Shown one piece after another: positions 12,801 to 25,680 of a DNA stretch of 64,000 nucleotides. Made by a program: the position numbers and the translations under genes. Source of the stretch: Phoebastria nigripes (taxonomy: Eukaryota > Chordata > Aves > Procellariiformes > Diomedeidae); contig JAYKAV010003429.1 of NCBI GenBank assembly GCA_035582835.1, positions 53,998 through 117,997 on the forward strand, given 5' to 3'. The notes under the pieces were generated by a model. That model was given only the letters and a program-made list of their open reading frames with translations, was not told where the DNA came from and did not search any database. Each line of letters begins with the position of its first letter. Positions within the stretch are counted from its first letter, which is position 1.

Positions 12801-14739
12801 GAAGAAAAGGGACTGAAATAACACAGCAGCTTCTCTGTTCTTAGATATATTCCTTTCTNTGATTACACTGCAGTGACTCCACTCACCCTCCCCAAAAGTA
12901 TTTGCCTAATCTTTCCAGTTTCACGTAACAACCCTCAAATTTGCAGCTGTGTAGCTACTCACTCAGTTTCTACCTTAACAGGACTTACTTTCACCTGCAA
13001 GACAGACACTAATTATAGGAGGTAAAATCTAGGAGTAAAATGGTGCACTTTAAAACCTCTAAGCGTTGCAAGGCATAAGTTATAGAAAGGATCAGTTACT
13101 GCTCCATGTACTGCCTGGTGCAGGGATTAATTCGCTTGAAATATGTGATGGCCAAATCAGTAGACTAACTTCTGCATTCAGAATAAACTCCCTGGCCACA
13201 ATGTCAGATATAGGGGGATAAACTGGCAGAGGTTTAGGAGGAACATTGTCCAAAATTATATTGCTGTCGTTCCCCATAGCATCTAAGCACTGGCAAATGT
13301 GTGTATATGAGAAAAAGAGAAATAATCATTTTATATAACATCATATTTCTCCACCTTCTGCTTGAGAAAGGAAAGAAGCCAAATTCACAATCTGACATTT
13401 CAGCTAAACCATTTTTATCAGCATCAGACTGATTTTGACAGAATCTTCTATGGGGGAAAAGAAGTTTAGAACATTAATGAACTTTTTTAAAGAAANTTTT
13501 TGAAGTTTTGAAATATTTAAACATGTCTAAAAATAATTTATTATTGCTGTTATCTTTGTTAATTTTTCTGTATAATCTGATATCATTTGAACCAATTAAT
13601 TATGGTATGAAATCATCTATGAAGTAATATTATTATATTTTTACTAGATATTAAGTAAGGCAAGGCTTGGAAGGAGAATTTTGTTTTAAAGACTGATGGA
13701 AGAAAAAGGCAATCTTTTTACACACACATTTCTTAGGTGACAACAATATCATACTGTTCTTAGATTTTGACATAATATAATAGTAACATATTCTATTTCT
13801 TTTATACTTGATACTTCTTTTTATCTTTAAAATCATAATGTCTCCATAACATCAAGCAGAGGTTAATTTAGATGAGATGTCGTCACAGAAATCACCATCA
13901 CAGTTGCGATTCATAAGTACTTTGGCATAAATATAAGTACAAGGATCATATGGGGAAGAAACAAAAGAAAAAAAAGAAAGATTGGATTGCCTCAAAAGCC
14001 CTCAATTGACCAATTCAAAATGAAGCTGGGGAGCCTCATTGTTAGACCATTGAATTGGCTTCCACAGCAATGACTTTTGCTATGGTGTGTGTTCCTGGTA
14101 TTGCCAACCTTTGAGAGAGAACAATGATTGACTGTAACATAAATAAAATTATTTATCTTAAAGTGTACATGTAAACGTGTAAACAAAAAATATTTGCATG
14201 CTTCAGTACTGTGAAAACTGAGTTGGTTTATTACTTGTTCAGTACTGATGTCCACTAGAAGTTTTCTCAGTTTCTTGGCAGACTTTTGAATCATTTGCTA
14301 GATAAAATTTTCAGCAAGCTGCACATTGATCTAAGAGATGATCTAGTTTACAAATCCTTAGTCTTGTGTGACATTATTGGTCAAAAGTCAGGTAGGTGGT
14401 AAGTGGGAATTAATGAGAGATTTTTATCAGAGCTGTGATTATTCTAGATTGTAAATACAACAAATGTGGCAGGGAAGAGCTATTCAGGTCACATGGGTTA
14501 AACCAAATCAAAGGATTAAAGTGGTTTATCAATTTTTGAATTATATGTAATTAGTGGGCTAATTGGTGAACGATACNTTTGGGATCAATATCAGCAATAC
14601 ATCAGATGAAGCATAATACTGGACACCTACAAAATGTGAGTGTACCCCTATACATTTCTAACCCTGCCCCATAATCCCAGGAAGCTCTAACTGTACACAC
14701 ACAACCATACAGTTATGTGCACACCCCATCTTGTCCATG
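12801..14739. other. AT-rich noncoding DNA
   Basis: No repeat or gene recognised. A 61-codon minus-strand ORF with a proline-rich segment lies at 13092-13277 and a 100-codon minus-strand ORF at 13992-14294. Neither shows a known domain. Confidence 0.5.
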
Positions 14740-15160
14740 AGTGCGGGTTCCCCTCTTGATACACACCTCCTGGTGGGATTGCAGCTGTGCTGACTTTATG
14801 TNTGACCTGTACCCATTCTGCTCCCTACAACCTACTGCTGGTGCAAAAGGTCCATTGGGCTCACACAGGTACTCCGAGGTGTGGGTCCCAGCGTGTGGCA
14901 CCCTGCAGTGTCATCCCTCTAGCTACAGTGCAGCTGCCTATGCCGTCGCACGGGGAGACTCTAGGCCCAGGAGGAGGTGGGGATGGTGGTGGTGTGACTT
15001 CTGGCGGTGTCACATTGGGGTTGGACTGCTGCTCTGTTACCACTTTTCTGTTCCAAGGTGTCTCCCCATCACAAAATGTGATGCTGCTTTGTTCTTCTGG
15101 TCAAACTTACTCCTTTTCTCGAAAGCCCCTTTGCAATTCTCTGATTACTGTTTAATCTGA
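14740..15160. other. GC-richer block with overlapping open frames, origin unknown
   Basis: About 420 bp is noticeably richer in G+C than both flanks. It carries a 139-codon plus-strand ORF (14741-15160), a 122-codon ORF in a second plus frame and a 60-codon minus-strand ORF with proline runs. The frames overlap and the peptides are low-complexity or cysteine/tryptophan-rich with no recognised domain, so I do not call a gene. A short GGA/GGT-rich tract lies around 14970-15000. It could be an old LTR or other repeat fragment, a decayed retrocopy, or a GC-rich regulatory patch. Confidence 0.3.
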
Positions 15161-15998
15161 TTGATGGTAATTTCACCCAAAGCTTGTCATCGATAATTTC
15201 CTCTTTAGGGGTCTCTGATTTGGGGCAACATTGTCTCAGAATAGATAGCTCAGGATATTCCACTGACACACTGTTAAAACTCACTTTCCTATCTGTTGTT
15301 ATCATCCATTGTTAATCTGGGCATGTTAACAAGAAGATTCCTCCACAACAACTGATCTAACAAGGGTTAAGGAGAAGAGCTTCGAAGAAAAGTGGAGGAA
15401 TCTCAGGGAATCTGTTAATACCTGGATTTGGACACATACCCTAATATTGAGTACCTTTGGTCTATTAGCATGGCTATACCTTGCTTGAGAATGAAGTAGA
15501 TAAAGTAGAATTTGGTTAAGCTTCCTCTGACAAAGCAAGAATTTATTTACAAGATAAAAAATTGCTGAAGGGGTATGGAGGGCCAGAGTAAGAAAAGGTG
15601 GTTGTATCTTTTACTGTGTCTCATCTGTACCCTCTCCAGACTGATTCTCTTTCAACAGCTCCTGCAGAAAATGTTGAAGTGCTAATGTATGCCCTTTACA
15701 CATGGCTGTAGGCCAAGCCGTAAGATTTTGTTATAATTCTCCTTTCCTACACCTCTTAATATATTGAATTTGTCCTTGGGATGGACGGCATCATTAGGAG
15801 TGAAGATTTAATTATAACCACTTAGAGACAAGTTAAGAACTGTTGTTTAATTTACTGCAATTTTAAAGTGGAAGCTAGATGGTAGTTCGGAACTTCAGCA
15901 GTTTTAAAACACTGACACGTAAGACACTTAGTCAAAGGTTTGTGTAGTGCAAATTCATTCTCAAGGACAAGTGAAAGGAGTAAGGACTCTCAGACTGA
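15161..15998. other. Noncoding DNA, nothing recognised
   Basis: Unique-looking sequence without tandem repeats. Minus-strand ORFs of 78 and 70 codons (15069-15305 and 15326-15538) have no recognisable motif. Confidence 0.5.
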
Positions 15999-16048
15999 TT
16001 TTTTTTTTTTTTTNNNNNNNNNNNNNNNNTTTTTTTTTTTTTTTTTTT
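15999..16048. repeat. Poly-T run containing a 16-base assembly gap
   Basis: T15, then N at 16014-16029, then T19. The N run replaces an unresolved part of the homopolymer, so the true length is unknown and other sequence could be missing. Confidence 0.95.
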
Positions 16049-17141
16049 AAGGCACCAGTGGATATACCTAAGAGTAATCTGACCAAATCTTTTCAGTATA
16101 CTGGATTTTTATAACTGACCTACTGGTGTCTTGTTTAACTAGTCATTTTGACTGGGATTCATCTTGCTTAGCTTTAGACATCTACAGTATACACATCTGC
16201 ATCAGAGGTAGTTGCCCTTTATATTTAAGAGAAAGATGTCCATTTTAGGGCATAATTCTTTTGACCTGTTCTAGATGGCTTCTTTAGGTAGAAATGAATC
16301 ATATGCTAGATAAACCTATTTTTCATTCATTATAAAAGGCAACTAGTGTGATTAGCTCAGCTGTAGATATTTAGTTTTGTTATAATGAATTCCATTCCAG
16401 TTGTCTTATAAACCATAAAGCATTTGCTTCTATTTAAAATACATGTCTATGGGGGTTTTGATAGATTTATTTTTTATATCTGACAGTATCTAATTGAATC
16501 TTATTACTTTAGTGTCTGTAATTCTGGGCTCTCTTTCCAGTCTCTATACATGTGAATTTGAAAATATCCATCATCTGTTGTACTACTGAAAATGCTGTAA
16601 ACTCTGTTAGCCTATGCCAATTATATGTCCAGATAGAAGTGGATTATTTCAGAGTGGTTATTGTTGAAGTTTTTGTTGTTGTTGTCGTTGTTTTNCTCTG
16701 TGTAAGGAGATCCTACTGGGCAGTCAGATATCTCCAGGGATTTTGATTACTTTTTCAGTAACTTGAATGAATTACAAGTTCTCCGTTTCCCTTTATATAC
16801 CAAGAACAGGGTAACATAACATAACACAATGTACTTGTACCTTAATACAGAGTAAGATTTCCAGACTGGTATTGGGTCGCTAAGTGTTTCTCCATTTGAA
16901 ATCAGTGAATAATCACATCCTTAGCAGTTTTAGGAACACTGTCACTATAACCAGATATTTTCCAACTCTAAAATATTCAGCGTAGAGAAAGAAAAAAAAA
17001 AAAAAAGAAAAAAATCACTGTGGCTTGGAAATGAAGAGCTGATTTTGAGCTGGCATACACCATGCCTTCTTTAGGTAAGATCTGGCTGATAAATGTGCTT
17101 CATTTTGTCATATTTCACATTATTTTCTCATTCAGTCATTT
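16049..17141. other. AT-rich noncoding DNA
   Basis: Includes a short (GTT)n tract near 16670-16694 and an A-rich run at about 16990-17013. No gene or repeat family was recognised. Confidence 0.55.
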
Positions 17142-17191
17142 ATTTCTACATAGAAGAAACACATTTCTATTTAGAAGAAAAACATTTCTAC
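17142..17191. repeat. 21-bp tandem repeat, about 2.4 copies
   Basis: Unit ATTTCTA..TAGAAGAAA.AC repeats at 17142-17162 and 17163-17183 with a few substitutions, plus a partial third copy (17184-17191). It is too short to be a satellite and looks like a local duplication. Confidence 0.75.
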
Positions 17192-18710
17192 AGCTGACCT
17201 TGCATTAGGTTGTTGGTTTCTCTAAGTGAACGGTATTGGCGGTTTTGGCACCGGTACAAATTTTGTTTCCAGTTTCTCCTAGTAGCAGGCTAGCACAGAA
17301 ATGGCCTTCCCAGCCTTCGTCAAGGCTAAAAGCTTCTATGTGAACATGTCAGAGAGGAAAGCAGGTAGGATCAGATCCTGAGGNCCGTGAAGGAAATGTT
17401 ATAATGCAGGTTTTCCAGTTTGTTTATTTGTTTCAGTGTATTTTGTATAACAGGACACTGCACTGTCTCGTGTTACAAAGCTAGACTCGGCCTAGAAATG
17501 AATAAGGTGGAGGAATATGGACCTTTTTTCATGCTTCGCCTCAGATCAGTGGTGAGCCTAGTGCAGATCTGAAGGATAGGAAAAATTTAATGGTTTTACA
17601 CAGCATTTTACCTTCTCTATAATTTCCTGCCACTGGCATACCGATGTCTTGAACAACGCTACTTGCTGGAGCTGTGGAAGGGCTAACATCAGAAGATCAG
17701 AGAAAAAAGAGTTTTGTGCTGTGAACATGTGCTAACTCTGTAGCTGGGGAGATAGGCACTAATGGGGAACAAAATTTCCTTATTCTTCTTCAGTCTCCTG
17801 TTGCTGCCCCTGTCCTGCTTAGCATAATGGTGACATGTAATATTACTAGTCAGAACATTATATAGCTTAATTAAAGTTGCTGGTTCCTTCAAAAAAGGTA
17901 TATTTTTTAGTTTTCAGTGATGTACTCGATATTTGGCTGGTGATAGTGATCAGAGAACCTTTGCAAATGTTCTTTAATGATACCTACAAGAAAGTAGTAA
18001 CTTGATACCTAATGTTGTGATGAAAGTTAAAGTAGTCCCCAACCATACCACTTTCTCCCTTTTAAAATGTTTTATTATAATCAATCAATCTTCATCTTGG
18101 GCACCTTCGTATGGAAGTACTTGATAACCATCTTTCAACAACAACAATATTAACCATGGAACAATGTTTCTAAAGGATACTGAAGAAAAATACCATTTCC
18201 CTTACCATTGAATGTATTTTTTTCTCTTGCATATATACTTCCACTGCTCTCATAATTCTCATTGCTCTCACTTATTTTTAGCTTTGACTTAGTATTAACT
18301 GGTGCATATTATCGGTTTTAATTCATTTCAATACATCTTTGCTTTCTGAACTTCAGTTCATAACTCTTTATGCATATAATTGAAATTAATTTAAATCTCA
18401 GCCTTAGAAGAAATTATATTTAATGAGCTTCTACAATCAGCCTGAGTCTGTTTACACAAGAAGAATATTTTTTCCATTTGATGTAGGAATGGACTAAGTA
18501 AATTCAACAAGTTTTAAAGAAATTAAAAAAGCTGGTATTTTAAGATAAAACATTAGACTATTTCTTAACAAGATTTCTGAAGCATGCAAACACACAATCC
18601 AGTATTTTTGAACTACATGATATTCCTCAGAAAATTAAACCATTTTCTTTTTTTGCCAAACTTTACCACTCCTGTAGAGTCTACAAATCTTTAAAAGTTC
18701 ATTTTTTCTC
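17192..18710. other. AT-rich noncoding DNA
   Basis: Nothing recognised. The segment around 17221-17290 has a TTGGC(GG)TTTTGGCACC word pair resembling nuclear-factor-I half sites, which is not enough to call a site. Confidence 0.5.
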
Positions 18711-18752
18711 CTTTTTCCTTTTTCCTTTTTCCTTTTTCCTTTTTCCTTTTTC
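18711..18752. repeat. (CTTTTTC)6 microsatellite
   Basis: Six perfect copies of a 7-bp pyrimidine unit, equivalent to GAAAAAG on the other strand. The perfect copies suggest it is young and probably length-polymorphic. Confidence 0.95.
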
Positions 18753-19639
18753 CTTGAAAAAGTAGCTGAATCAGGATGTAATAATTCTATTTCCTGAAAG
18801 CAAGACTTGAAGTCAGTTAATTGAGCATGATTGTGTCTTTACAATTCTTTTTCAATTTTCTTCTGCTTTGCCTTGGGGTGTTTTTAGATAAAGGTTATGT
18901 TTATAACCAAATTAATTGTCATTGGTTCTTTGTTGTCAGGTAATCTTTCAGTGATGCCAGAAACCTGAGCACGTACACAATCAAATTTCTCTAATTTAGA
19001 AGCTGTATCATAAAAAGTTTTAGTACATGCTAAAATACTTGAAAGTAGTATTTAGTTGCTGACAAGGTCTTTTTGTCACCTATAAAGAACTTAAAAATTA
19101 CAACTGAGCAGCCAACCTCTCTTTACAAGAGTAACTTTTAATAGCTAGAAAATTTGCAAACTTCCTTTTCAGCGTAAGTTGCAAAGAAAACTGGGATCCT
19201 ACCTCAACATCCCTGCGTATTCACATCTGACAAAGTGAAATGCCTCCCCTTGTTCTTGAAATACTTTGGTAGATGAGAATAAGTTGTTTACTATTTTCAT
19301 TACATAACCCTAAAGATGGCATTATGACTTGCACGTAGTCATGATCACTGAGTGAAGTAAATGTATGCATTTTCAACTACGCTTAGTTTTCAACATGGGA
19401 TTATTTTTTCACACCTAGGATCTCAAGACATGATCACATGGAGCCTGGGCAGCTACTGGCCAGCTGCAAGTGGTGTCAGACCACGTATGCAGTTCACGTG
19501 ATATGCAGTTTGTCTGCATGCATACTAGCGAGACTAGATTTACTAAGCAAACAGCATAGGGTTATCTCTGCAAATTTGGCAGTGAGTATTTCCGGATGGA
19601 GGGAGAAATTTTTTTGCCATGCAGACAGTCAAGCACAGA
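18753..19639. other. Noncoding DNA, nothing recognised
   Basis: No repeats, RNA genes or exons seen. It ends at the left edge of a degraded CR1 tail. Confidence 0.5.
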
Positions 19640-19810
19640 AATAGGCTGCCTGGGTGGTCTCTGCAGGCCCCATCCCTAGAGGTTCTCCTGACTGGGTAAA
19701 CCCTGTGCAATCATGACTGATCTTATAGCTGATGCTGCTTTGAGCGCAAGGGTGGACTAGACACCCCCTGACCTCCCTCCCAACTTGAACTCTTTGACTG
19801 CTTGATTCTT
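19640..19810 (+). mobile_element. Degraded CR1 LINE 3' end
   Basis: The order of words matches the CR1 3' region: a GGCTGCCTGGGTGG-like start, CCCCATCCCTAGAGGTTCT, GCTGCTTTGAGC, GGTGGACTAGACA, CCTCCCAACTTGAA, and a decayed TGATTCT-type end. Many substitutions separate it from the fresher copy at 35 kb, so it is old. It is 5'-truncated, as most CR1 copies are, and only the 3' UTR remains. It has no coding capacity. A 74-codon minus-strand ORF over it is a by-product. Confidence 0.7.
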
Positions 19811-21389
19811 TTGTACAGCAGATGTGCTGTGCCCAGGACCTGCTTTCTACCATGACTTAGATGTCCAGAGCAGGTCTGGTTAGTAACAGGCAAAACAAAT
19901 TTTATCTGCTGGTATTAAAATATCTGATCAAAAGGAGATATTTGCCAGCTCAAGTACTTTGTCAGTAGGGGAACATCCAGGAGTGCCTGTGTAGCTTTGG
20001 AAGTCATTGTGTTCATCCTCGTGACCTCATTTCACTGCTTTCCAGCTAGCAGCTGCTGAATTGAGGGGGAAGCCTCAGGTAATGCAATCACTTTGATTGA
20101 ACATGTGCTGTCCCATTTATTTTCTGGAAGTTAAAAGAGGTCAAAACAGAATTTGTGCACGTCCTATAGCACAGCTACAAGAGGACAATTTGGCCAAGGA
20201 GTGGTTCCTTTTCTTTATTCTGTAAACAGAAAGAAAGGTTGCTTTCACATTTTTTATGTAAAATAAACAAGATATTTTATTTTTCAAAGAGAGGAATTAA
20301 ATATTTATAAGGAAATAGGTTTAGATTGAGTTTGTTTGGTTTTGTTTTGGGGGAAGTGAAGAAGAGGAATGGGAGTTTCTGGATTTTGACCCATTTGTCT
20401 GGAATTAAGAAGGCAAACCAATTTTTTTTTTTTAATTCAATCTGCTGGTTATAATGCCATTCCACAAGTAATCAAGTTGCCTTTTCTTTTTTTTTAGCTT
20501 GTGCTTTTATTATTTATATAGGGCCTCCTGATAGTATTTTACAATGTTGAGTGTGTTACTTTTATCAGATTCTTGTTCTTGATTTTTCATCAATTTGGAA
20601 GTTTCCTTATAAATAAAAAGAGTGTTAACAGTTGGATTATGCTCTAGTAATGCTTTTTATTTGGTGCATTAATTCTCTCATAAATAGAATCTAAGAGGTT
20701 TTTTTAAACATTCAGTAAAATTTGTACTTAAGATATTTTACTTCTGACATGTCTGACAAGCCTATAGACTAGCCTGTAAACACAGACATGTTGGTATATT
20801 TGCTATGTTTGGTAATACTGGTGTCATTGTGTCACTTTATACCTTAAAGTAATTCCCTCTCAAGTTAGAGGGTTTTTTTGTTTGTTTCTAAAATCATACA
20901 GCTTAGGGTATCTTAAATTCAGAAATTGTTGATGTAAATGCATATTTTCTAAATTAAAAAGTTGATTATTTTAATAATATAANCAATATAATAAATAATA
21001 AATTGGTTAATATATTATTTTAAATACAATTCTTTTTCTCTGTATAATTTCATAAACCTGGAAAGGTTTATTTTGTGCATTTTATATTAGTAGAGGCTTC
21101 AGGTGCCTTTTCCTGATTGTATTCTGTAGAGAGTTATTGCTTCATAAGAAGTGAAATTTGTTCAATTCTTCCCTAAGAGAGCTGTCTTTTATATTAAGGC
21201 TTTATACTGTCATTCATAAACATGTCATTGAAATACCTTCCACATAACTTGACTATCAATAGCAAATCTCTAGTGACAACATACGCTATATTTATACTAA
21301 GCAAAACAGCTCCAAGGAATATTTCTAGCCACTGGAACCGAATTGCCTAGATTGTTCAATTGTTAGATTTGTTCCTCACATGGTTTTGG
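19811..21389. other. AT-rich noncoding DNA
   Basis: Short T runs near 20422-20433 and 20489-20498. Around 20940-21030 the sequence is almost pure A/T with AATAATATAA-type words. No repeat family or gene was recognised. Confidence 0.55.
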
Positions 21390-21625
21390 CCCAGGCCTTA
21401 TAAGACTCTTCCAAGCAGCTCCTGGGCACAGTCCAGCAGTCAGAGCAGACCAGAGACCATCCCCAGTAGGCAGTTCAGATGTGCCTTGTCCTGACCTGAC
21501 TGTTCTGGAGAGCAAAAGAGTTGATAGCAGCAAGCTTTCCCATGCTGATGATTTCAGCGCCAGAGAACAGTCCCAGGATATTTAAGTCGTGGCCTTAGAG
21601 GCTTGTTCTGCTGTCTTTTCTGTAT
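21390..21625 (+). promoter_or_regulatory. GC-richer patch with TATA-like box
   Basis: About 230 bp of higher G+C starts with CCAGGCCTTATAAGA, a TATAA-type box near 21400. About 30 bp downstream is a CACAGTCC/CAGTCAGAG stretch that could serve as an initiator. No open reading frame or CpG island follows. It could be an orphan promoter, an LTR remnant, or chance. Confidence 0.15.
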
Positions 21626-24080
21626 CAAAAATGTCCAGGTGAAGGTCTTTTATTCCTTTATTTTTGTTTGTTTGTAATATGATTTGCTTATTATTTTGGA
21701 GGTCTTTTGGGGTTTTGGTGATTTATTTTCACCCTTTTGAGCTACTTGTACATAGCAGGGTCAAATAGATGGATCTATGGAAATATTACTGACAAAGTAT
21801 TCTGCGGGAAGGTCTTTACCAAAACTGGGTATTTTGCACAGCATATGCTAGTTTTCTGGTTTTCCTCAACGTCTTCTGGATCAAGTCTTTTCTAAATACA
21901 AACCAGTCAACTTTTCCTCACCACTGTATGTTCCTTCTTGAGATTTGTGGACCATTTTGTTCTAGGAATATTACTGTCTAGGTATTTCACATGAAAAGGA
22001 TTTGAACCAGTCATCACTACGTAAATTTACATCCTTAATCGAGTAGTAGGAGACTGGCACATGAGTGAAATATTGATGTATAATGGTTGTATAACCATGT
22101 GGTAAACTATGTCAGTAAAGCGCATGCACAGCAGAAGTTTATGTTTTATTTTAATACCACACTATTAAGTGGGTAAATGCCAGAGAACATGGTTCATTCT
22201 TAATATGCAAGTTCTGTTTTCTTTTGCTCTCTTATTTATTTGAATATATTTAGATTAATTGCAGCAGAACACGGATACCTGAGTCGTAGCAAAGTTATTA
22301 TGTAAAGGAAAAACAGAGGTCGCACACTGATCAGATCTTAAAGCTGGGTATAATTATATTGTTTCTTGGTGCCAGAAATAAGGGAGGAAAGGAGCATAGT
22401 ACACTTACATATGAACTCTGTGAGCTAAGAACTGTTATACTAACCAGAAATGGATTATTCCTTTACTGAAGGATCTGAAAAGCCTTTATAAAATATTATT
22501 ATATTGCAAAAGTGTTGAATGACAATTCCAATATTTCATGTTTAAATCCATTTTCATTTAAACACACAGTTTTGTGCTCTACTTTCTCCTTGGGGCTTTT
22601 CAGCAAAGTTATTTCCATAATCATTCCTATAAAGAGGAGTTAAAAATGTAGCCCAGAAACACATTTTGAATGAGTATTTCTATTTCTGTGTAATTCAGCT
22701 TTCTTGGGAAGTATATTTTTAATATCTAACCACTTTTGCTTATACAGAGAGAAAGAACGTAACATCATTTACAGTTTTGTTCCCAGGAAGGTCCATTTTC
22801 AGTCTCCCTCCAGCAGCATTACTCATAGAACTATTAATATTGCTTTGAAACCACTTCTGAAGCACTTGCAAGTGTCTGGAGAAAGAGGGAGTTTCATATG
22901 ATTTAACTCTTCTGAAAAACTGTGAGGTCCTGTTGCTACCAATTACTCTATTTTTTACTATAAGTTTACCATGAATTAGTCCTATGTAAAACTCGAGGAA
23001 TGTAATATTGGATTAATGCAGACTATTTTCCAGATTTTTTTCCCCTAGGTTTTGAGAGAAATAACCAAAGAATTATTAATAGATTCCTAATAATCTCCTA
23101 ATTCCATGTATTGGCTATAGGACAACACTAAGTACAGTTTTCATACATCGGTTTCTAAATCTTGTTCTGAAGTGTGATTTATTTGAGGTTTTCTCTATCA
23201 TGTCATTACACCTTACCAGTACAAAGTAACTACTACTTCTCAGATCTCTGAGGGGTCTACCGTTTCTTCACTAAGTGATTGGTTTTGTTAGCTGCTGTTT
23301 AAGTAGTGTATGGTCTGTGATGGTCTGTGATAACTATTTGCATACTGATTACACTGTGCCTGTTGACATGCGTAAGAGAGTAACATAAAAAGTGAACACG
23401 TCCATATAAATTTCCACATTTAACCTACAGCCCGTCAGAGGCCTAGTCATGGTTACTGTTTATTTCAGACATCCGCAGCCTTAGGTATACTCTGGGAGAT
23501 GTTTTTTTTTGTTTTTTTCTTTCCATATAATATGCATACTGTTGTCTTTTGTTTTTATTTGACTTTTTAAATGCAGTTCAGTAGAAAAATACATACTAAA
23601 CAGTGGAAAACACATGTGGTTATGTGTGATATTTTAAAGAACCACTTCCATGAACATTTGAAAGACATCATTGGAAATAAAAGTGCTCAGAGGTCTTGTT
23701 ATAATGAGCATTCAGACACACGTTTTCTGCCCAAAAGTGCTGTCTAATCTAAGACCAGATAAAATGATGGATTGAATGTGGTGAACAAGGGCATAGTGAG
23801 GAAGGATCATCATGCCGAAGCAAACAACGCATGATGGATGTTACTTGCAGTGACTAGGACTTCACTGGAAGTGCTTATATATGACAGAGAAAAGCAAAAT
23901 ATAAGAATGTACCCAGAATAGCCAAAAGAAATAACTGATTCAGAGAGAAGTTAGGAGAAAAATTCAGGGGGGAATTCTTCAAAATATCTGCTACTAAATC
24001 CAGTGCTATGCTTTCACTGATCTTACATAACAATAGATGTTACAATTTATCTATTGTTGCAGGTAGTTGTATGTTGTATG
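21626..24080. other. AT-rich noncoding DNA
   Basis: Nothing recognised beyond a small tandem (GGTCTGTGAT twice near 23309-23329) and short T runs near 23503-23518. A segment near 21990 resembles a tRNA B box on the minus strand but no cloverleaf could be drawn. Confidence 0.5.
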
Positions 24081-24121
24081 AACTTGCCAGTAATATGTTG
24101 CAGATAGATTTTTATCTCATT
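24081..24121 (+). repeat. Copy 1 of a dispersed 41-bp direct repeat
   Basis: Aligned by eye without gaps to 25020-25060, 33 of 41 positions agree. Both share TTGCC.RTAATATGTTGCAG and end CTCATT. Similarity stops abruptly on both sides. Origin unknown. Confidence 0.5.
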
Positions 24122-25019
24122 TTTCTTTTGAAAGTTGTGCAAAAAGTTCTTACAAGTTTCAGACAAGTTTCATTATTACTTAGTAATGTTTTGATTTTAA
24201 GTTCTTGTGAATCAGCAAGTGTTGAGAAGTAATTTTACAAATACCCAAAAGCCTAAGCAGTGGAAATCAGTGTATCCAAAATTTTGTAAAAAATTCCTGC
24301 CGGACTCAAAGGTATGGATTATTTCTAGCTAAATGTTGATATGTTGTAAATGCTTTGTACAGCTTCAGTGACATTCTCCAGCAGGGGAAAATGGAAGCTC
24401 CTTTCCATTCTTTTCTAATTGTGTTTTAAGCATCAGAGATAAGATCTCTAACTTTAAGTGAAATTCCAGTGCTAAAGCAGATTAACTACTGGAGGACAGC
24501 TTCTTCATTAAGTCACATATTTTTAGTGTTCTATGTAATGTGTTATTCATTGCCAGAGGAGATTTTGGGAGGAGAAATGGGAAAGAGAGCAAAAGGGTGA
24601 AAATAATTAAGAGGTGCAGATTAGAAAGCAGTACAGTTAGGAATATGTGATGATGAATACATTACTGTATTTAGATGGATTAGTATCGGTGTTAACTTTT
24701 TTTGAGGAGGTGTTCGGAAAGCAGTGAAACAAGTGAGTATGTTGGCAATTCCCTAATTTTTAGGAATGACTGTATTTGGTGATGGTCAAAAAGTTTCTGT
24801 CCTCTCTCTGTTAGTCTTACTAGATCTTACTAATTTAAAATGGATTCCTTCTCCAAGCCACGGTTCAGTTTGTCTATTGAGAAACTTCTCAATTTCTGCG
24901 CTTCATTTACTTTTGTGTTTGAGCACGCATGTGGGTGTGAGTAGGCAGGATAGTAGCCAAGGTTCACCCTTCTACCAGAAAGCTGAGCACATAGTATATT
25001 TCAGGCTTTTGCCTACCAG
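24122..25019. other. Noncoding DNA between the two 41-bp repeat copies
   Basis: No recognised repeat or gene. The plus-strand 88-codon ORF (24766-25032) has no known domain. Confidence 0.5.
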
Positions 25020-25060
25020 AATTTGCCAATAATATGTTGCAGAGAGAGAGCTACCTCATT
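25020..25060 (+). repeat. Copy 2 of a dispersed 41-bp direct repeat
   Basis: Partner of 24081-24121, same orientation, start points 939 bp apart. See copy 1. Confidence 0.5.
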
Positions 25061-25610
25061 TGATAGCTAAGAATTTGTTATTTAAACAGCTTATTAGGCT
25101 GAAAGCTAACAATTAACTGAATTCAAAACTAAACTAATCAAGACTACTTTAATCTATGTGATGCTTTAGGCCATATCTTTATTGTGTGTAGGAAGAATTA
25201 AAAAAAAGTCTGTAAAACCTTGCTTTCCACTATGAAAATTTTGTTTTCTTTGGAAAACAAATGGGTGTTGATGATCCTTTCATTACGAGGAAAAGACAAT
25301 GTGCATAGAAGTAAAACACAATGGAAGTAATTTGTGAATACTGACAATAAATTACACTAGTTCCAAACGATGTCTTTAAGCAAATTGGAAACATTGCAAG
25401 ACTTTCTTTAAATATTGATGTTCATCTCTCACGTATTTCATACTAAGGATTTTTCTATATTTGAAGTTAGGAAGAGCTATTTTTGATTAAATACTCCAGA
25501 TGAACTCTTCAGGATTAGCTGATTTTCTTACCCTGTTTCTGCTTTAACAAAATTCTTCTGTTAAAATAGGAAAATGTCTAGTCTGAAGCCTTTGCACATA
25601 ATTCATGCAG

Positions 25611-25680
25611 AGAATCATAGCAAATGCATGTGAACCAGATGATCTAGTTCAGTGTTCTGCCCTAATTCAGTAAATGTGTT
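25611..25680 (-). mobile_element. Possible decayed CR1 3' tip
   Basis: AGAATCATAG, the complement of the CR1 terminal repeat, is followed at the expected short distance by CCAGATGATCTAGTTCAGTG, close to the complement of the CR1 word for 'actagatgatctgg'. The remainder is not recognisable. Short and degraded, so tentative. Confidence 0.4.

Noticed and set aside
13092..13277. 61-codon minus-strand ORF with PPKPLPVYPP, briefly considered a gag-like or exon remnant
   Set aside because: Too short, with no supporting neighbouring retroviral or exon sequence.
21985..22055. Minus-strand GGTTCAAATCC resembling a tRNA B box
   Set aside because: No matching A box or foldable cloverleaf at the required distance.
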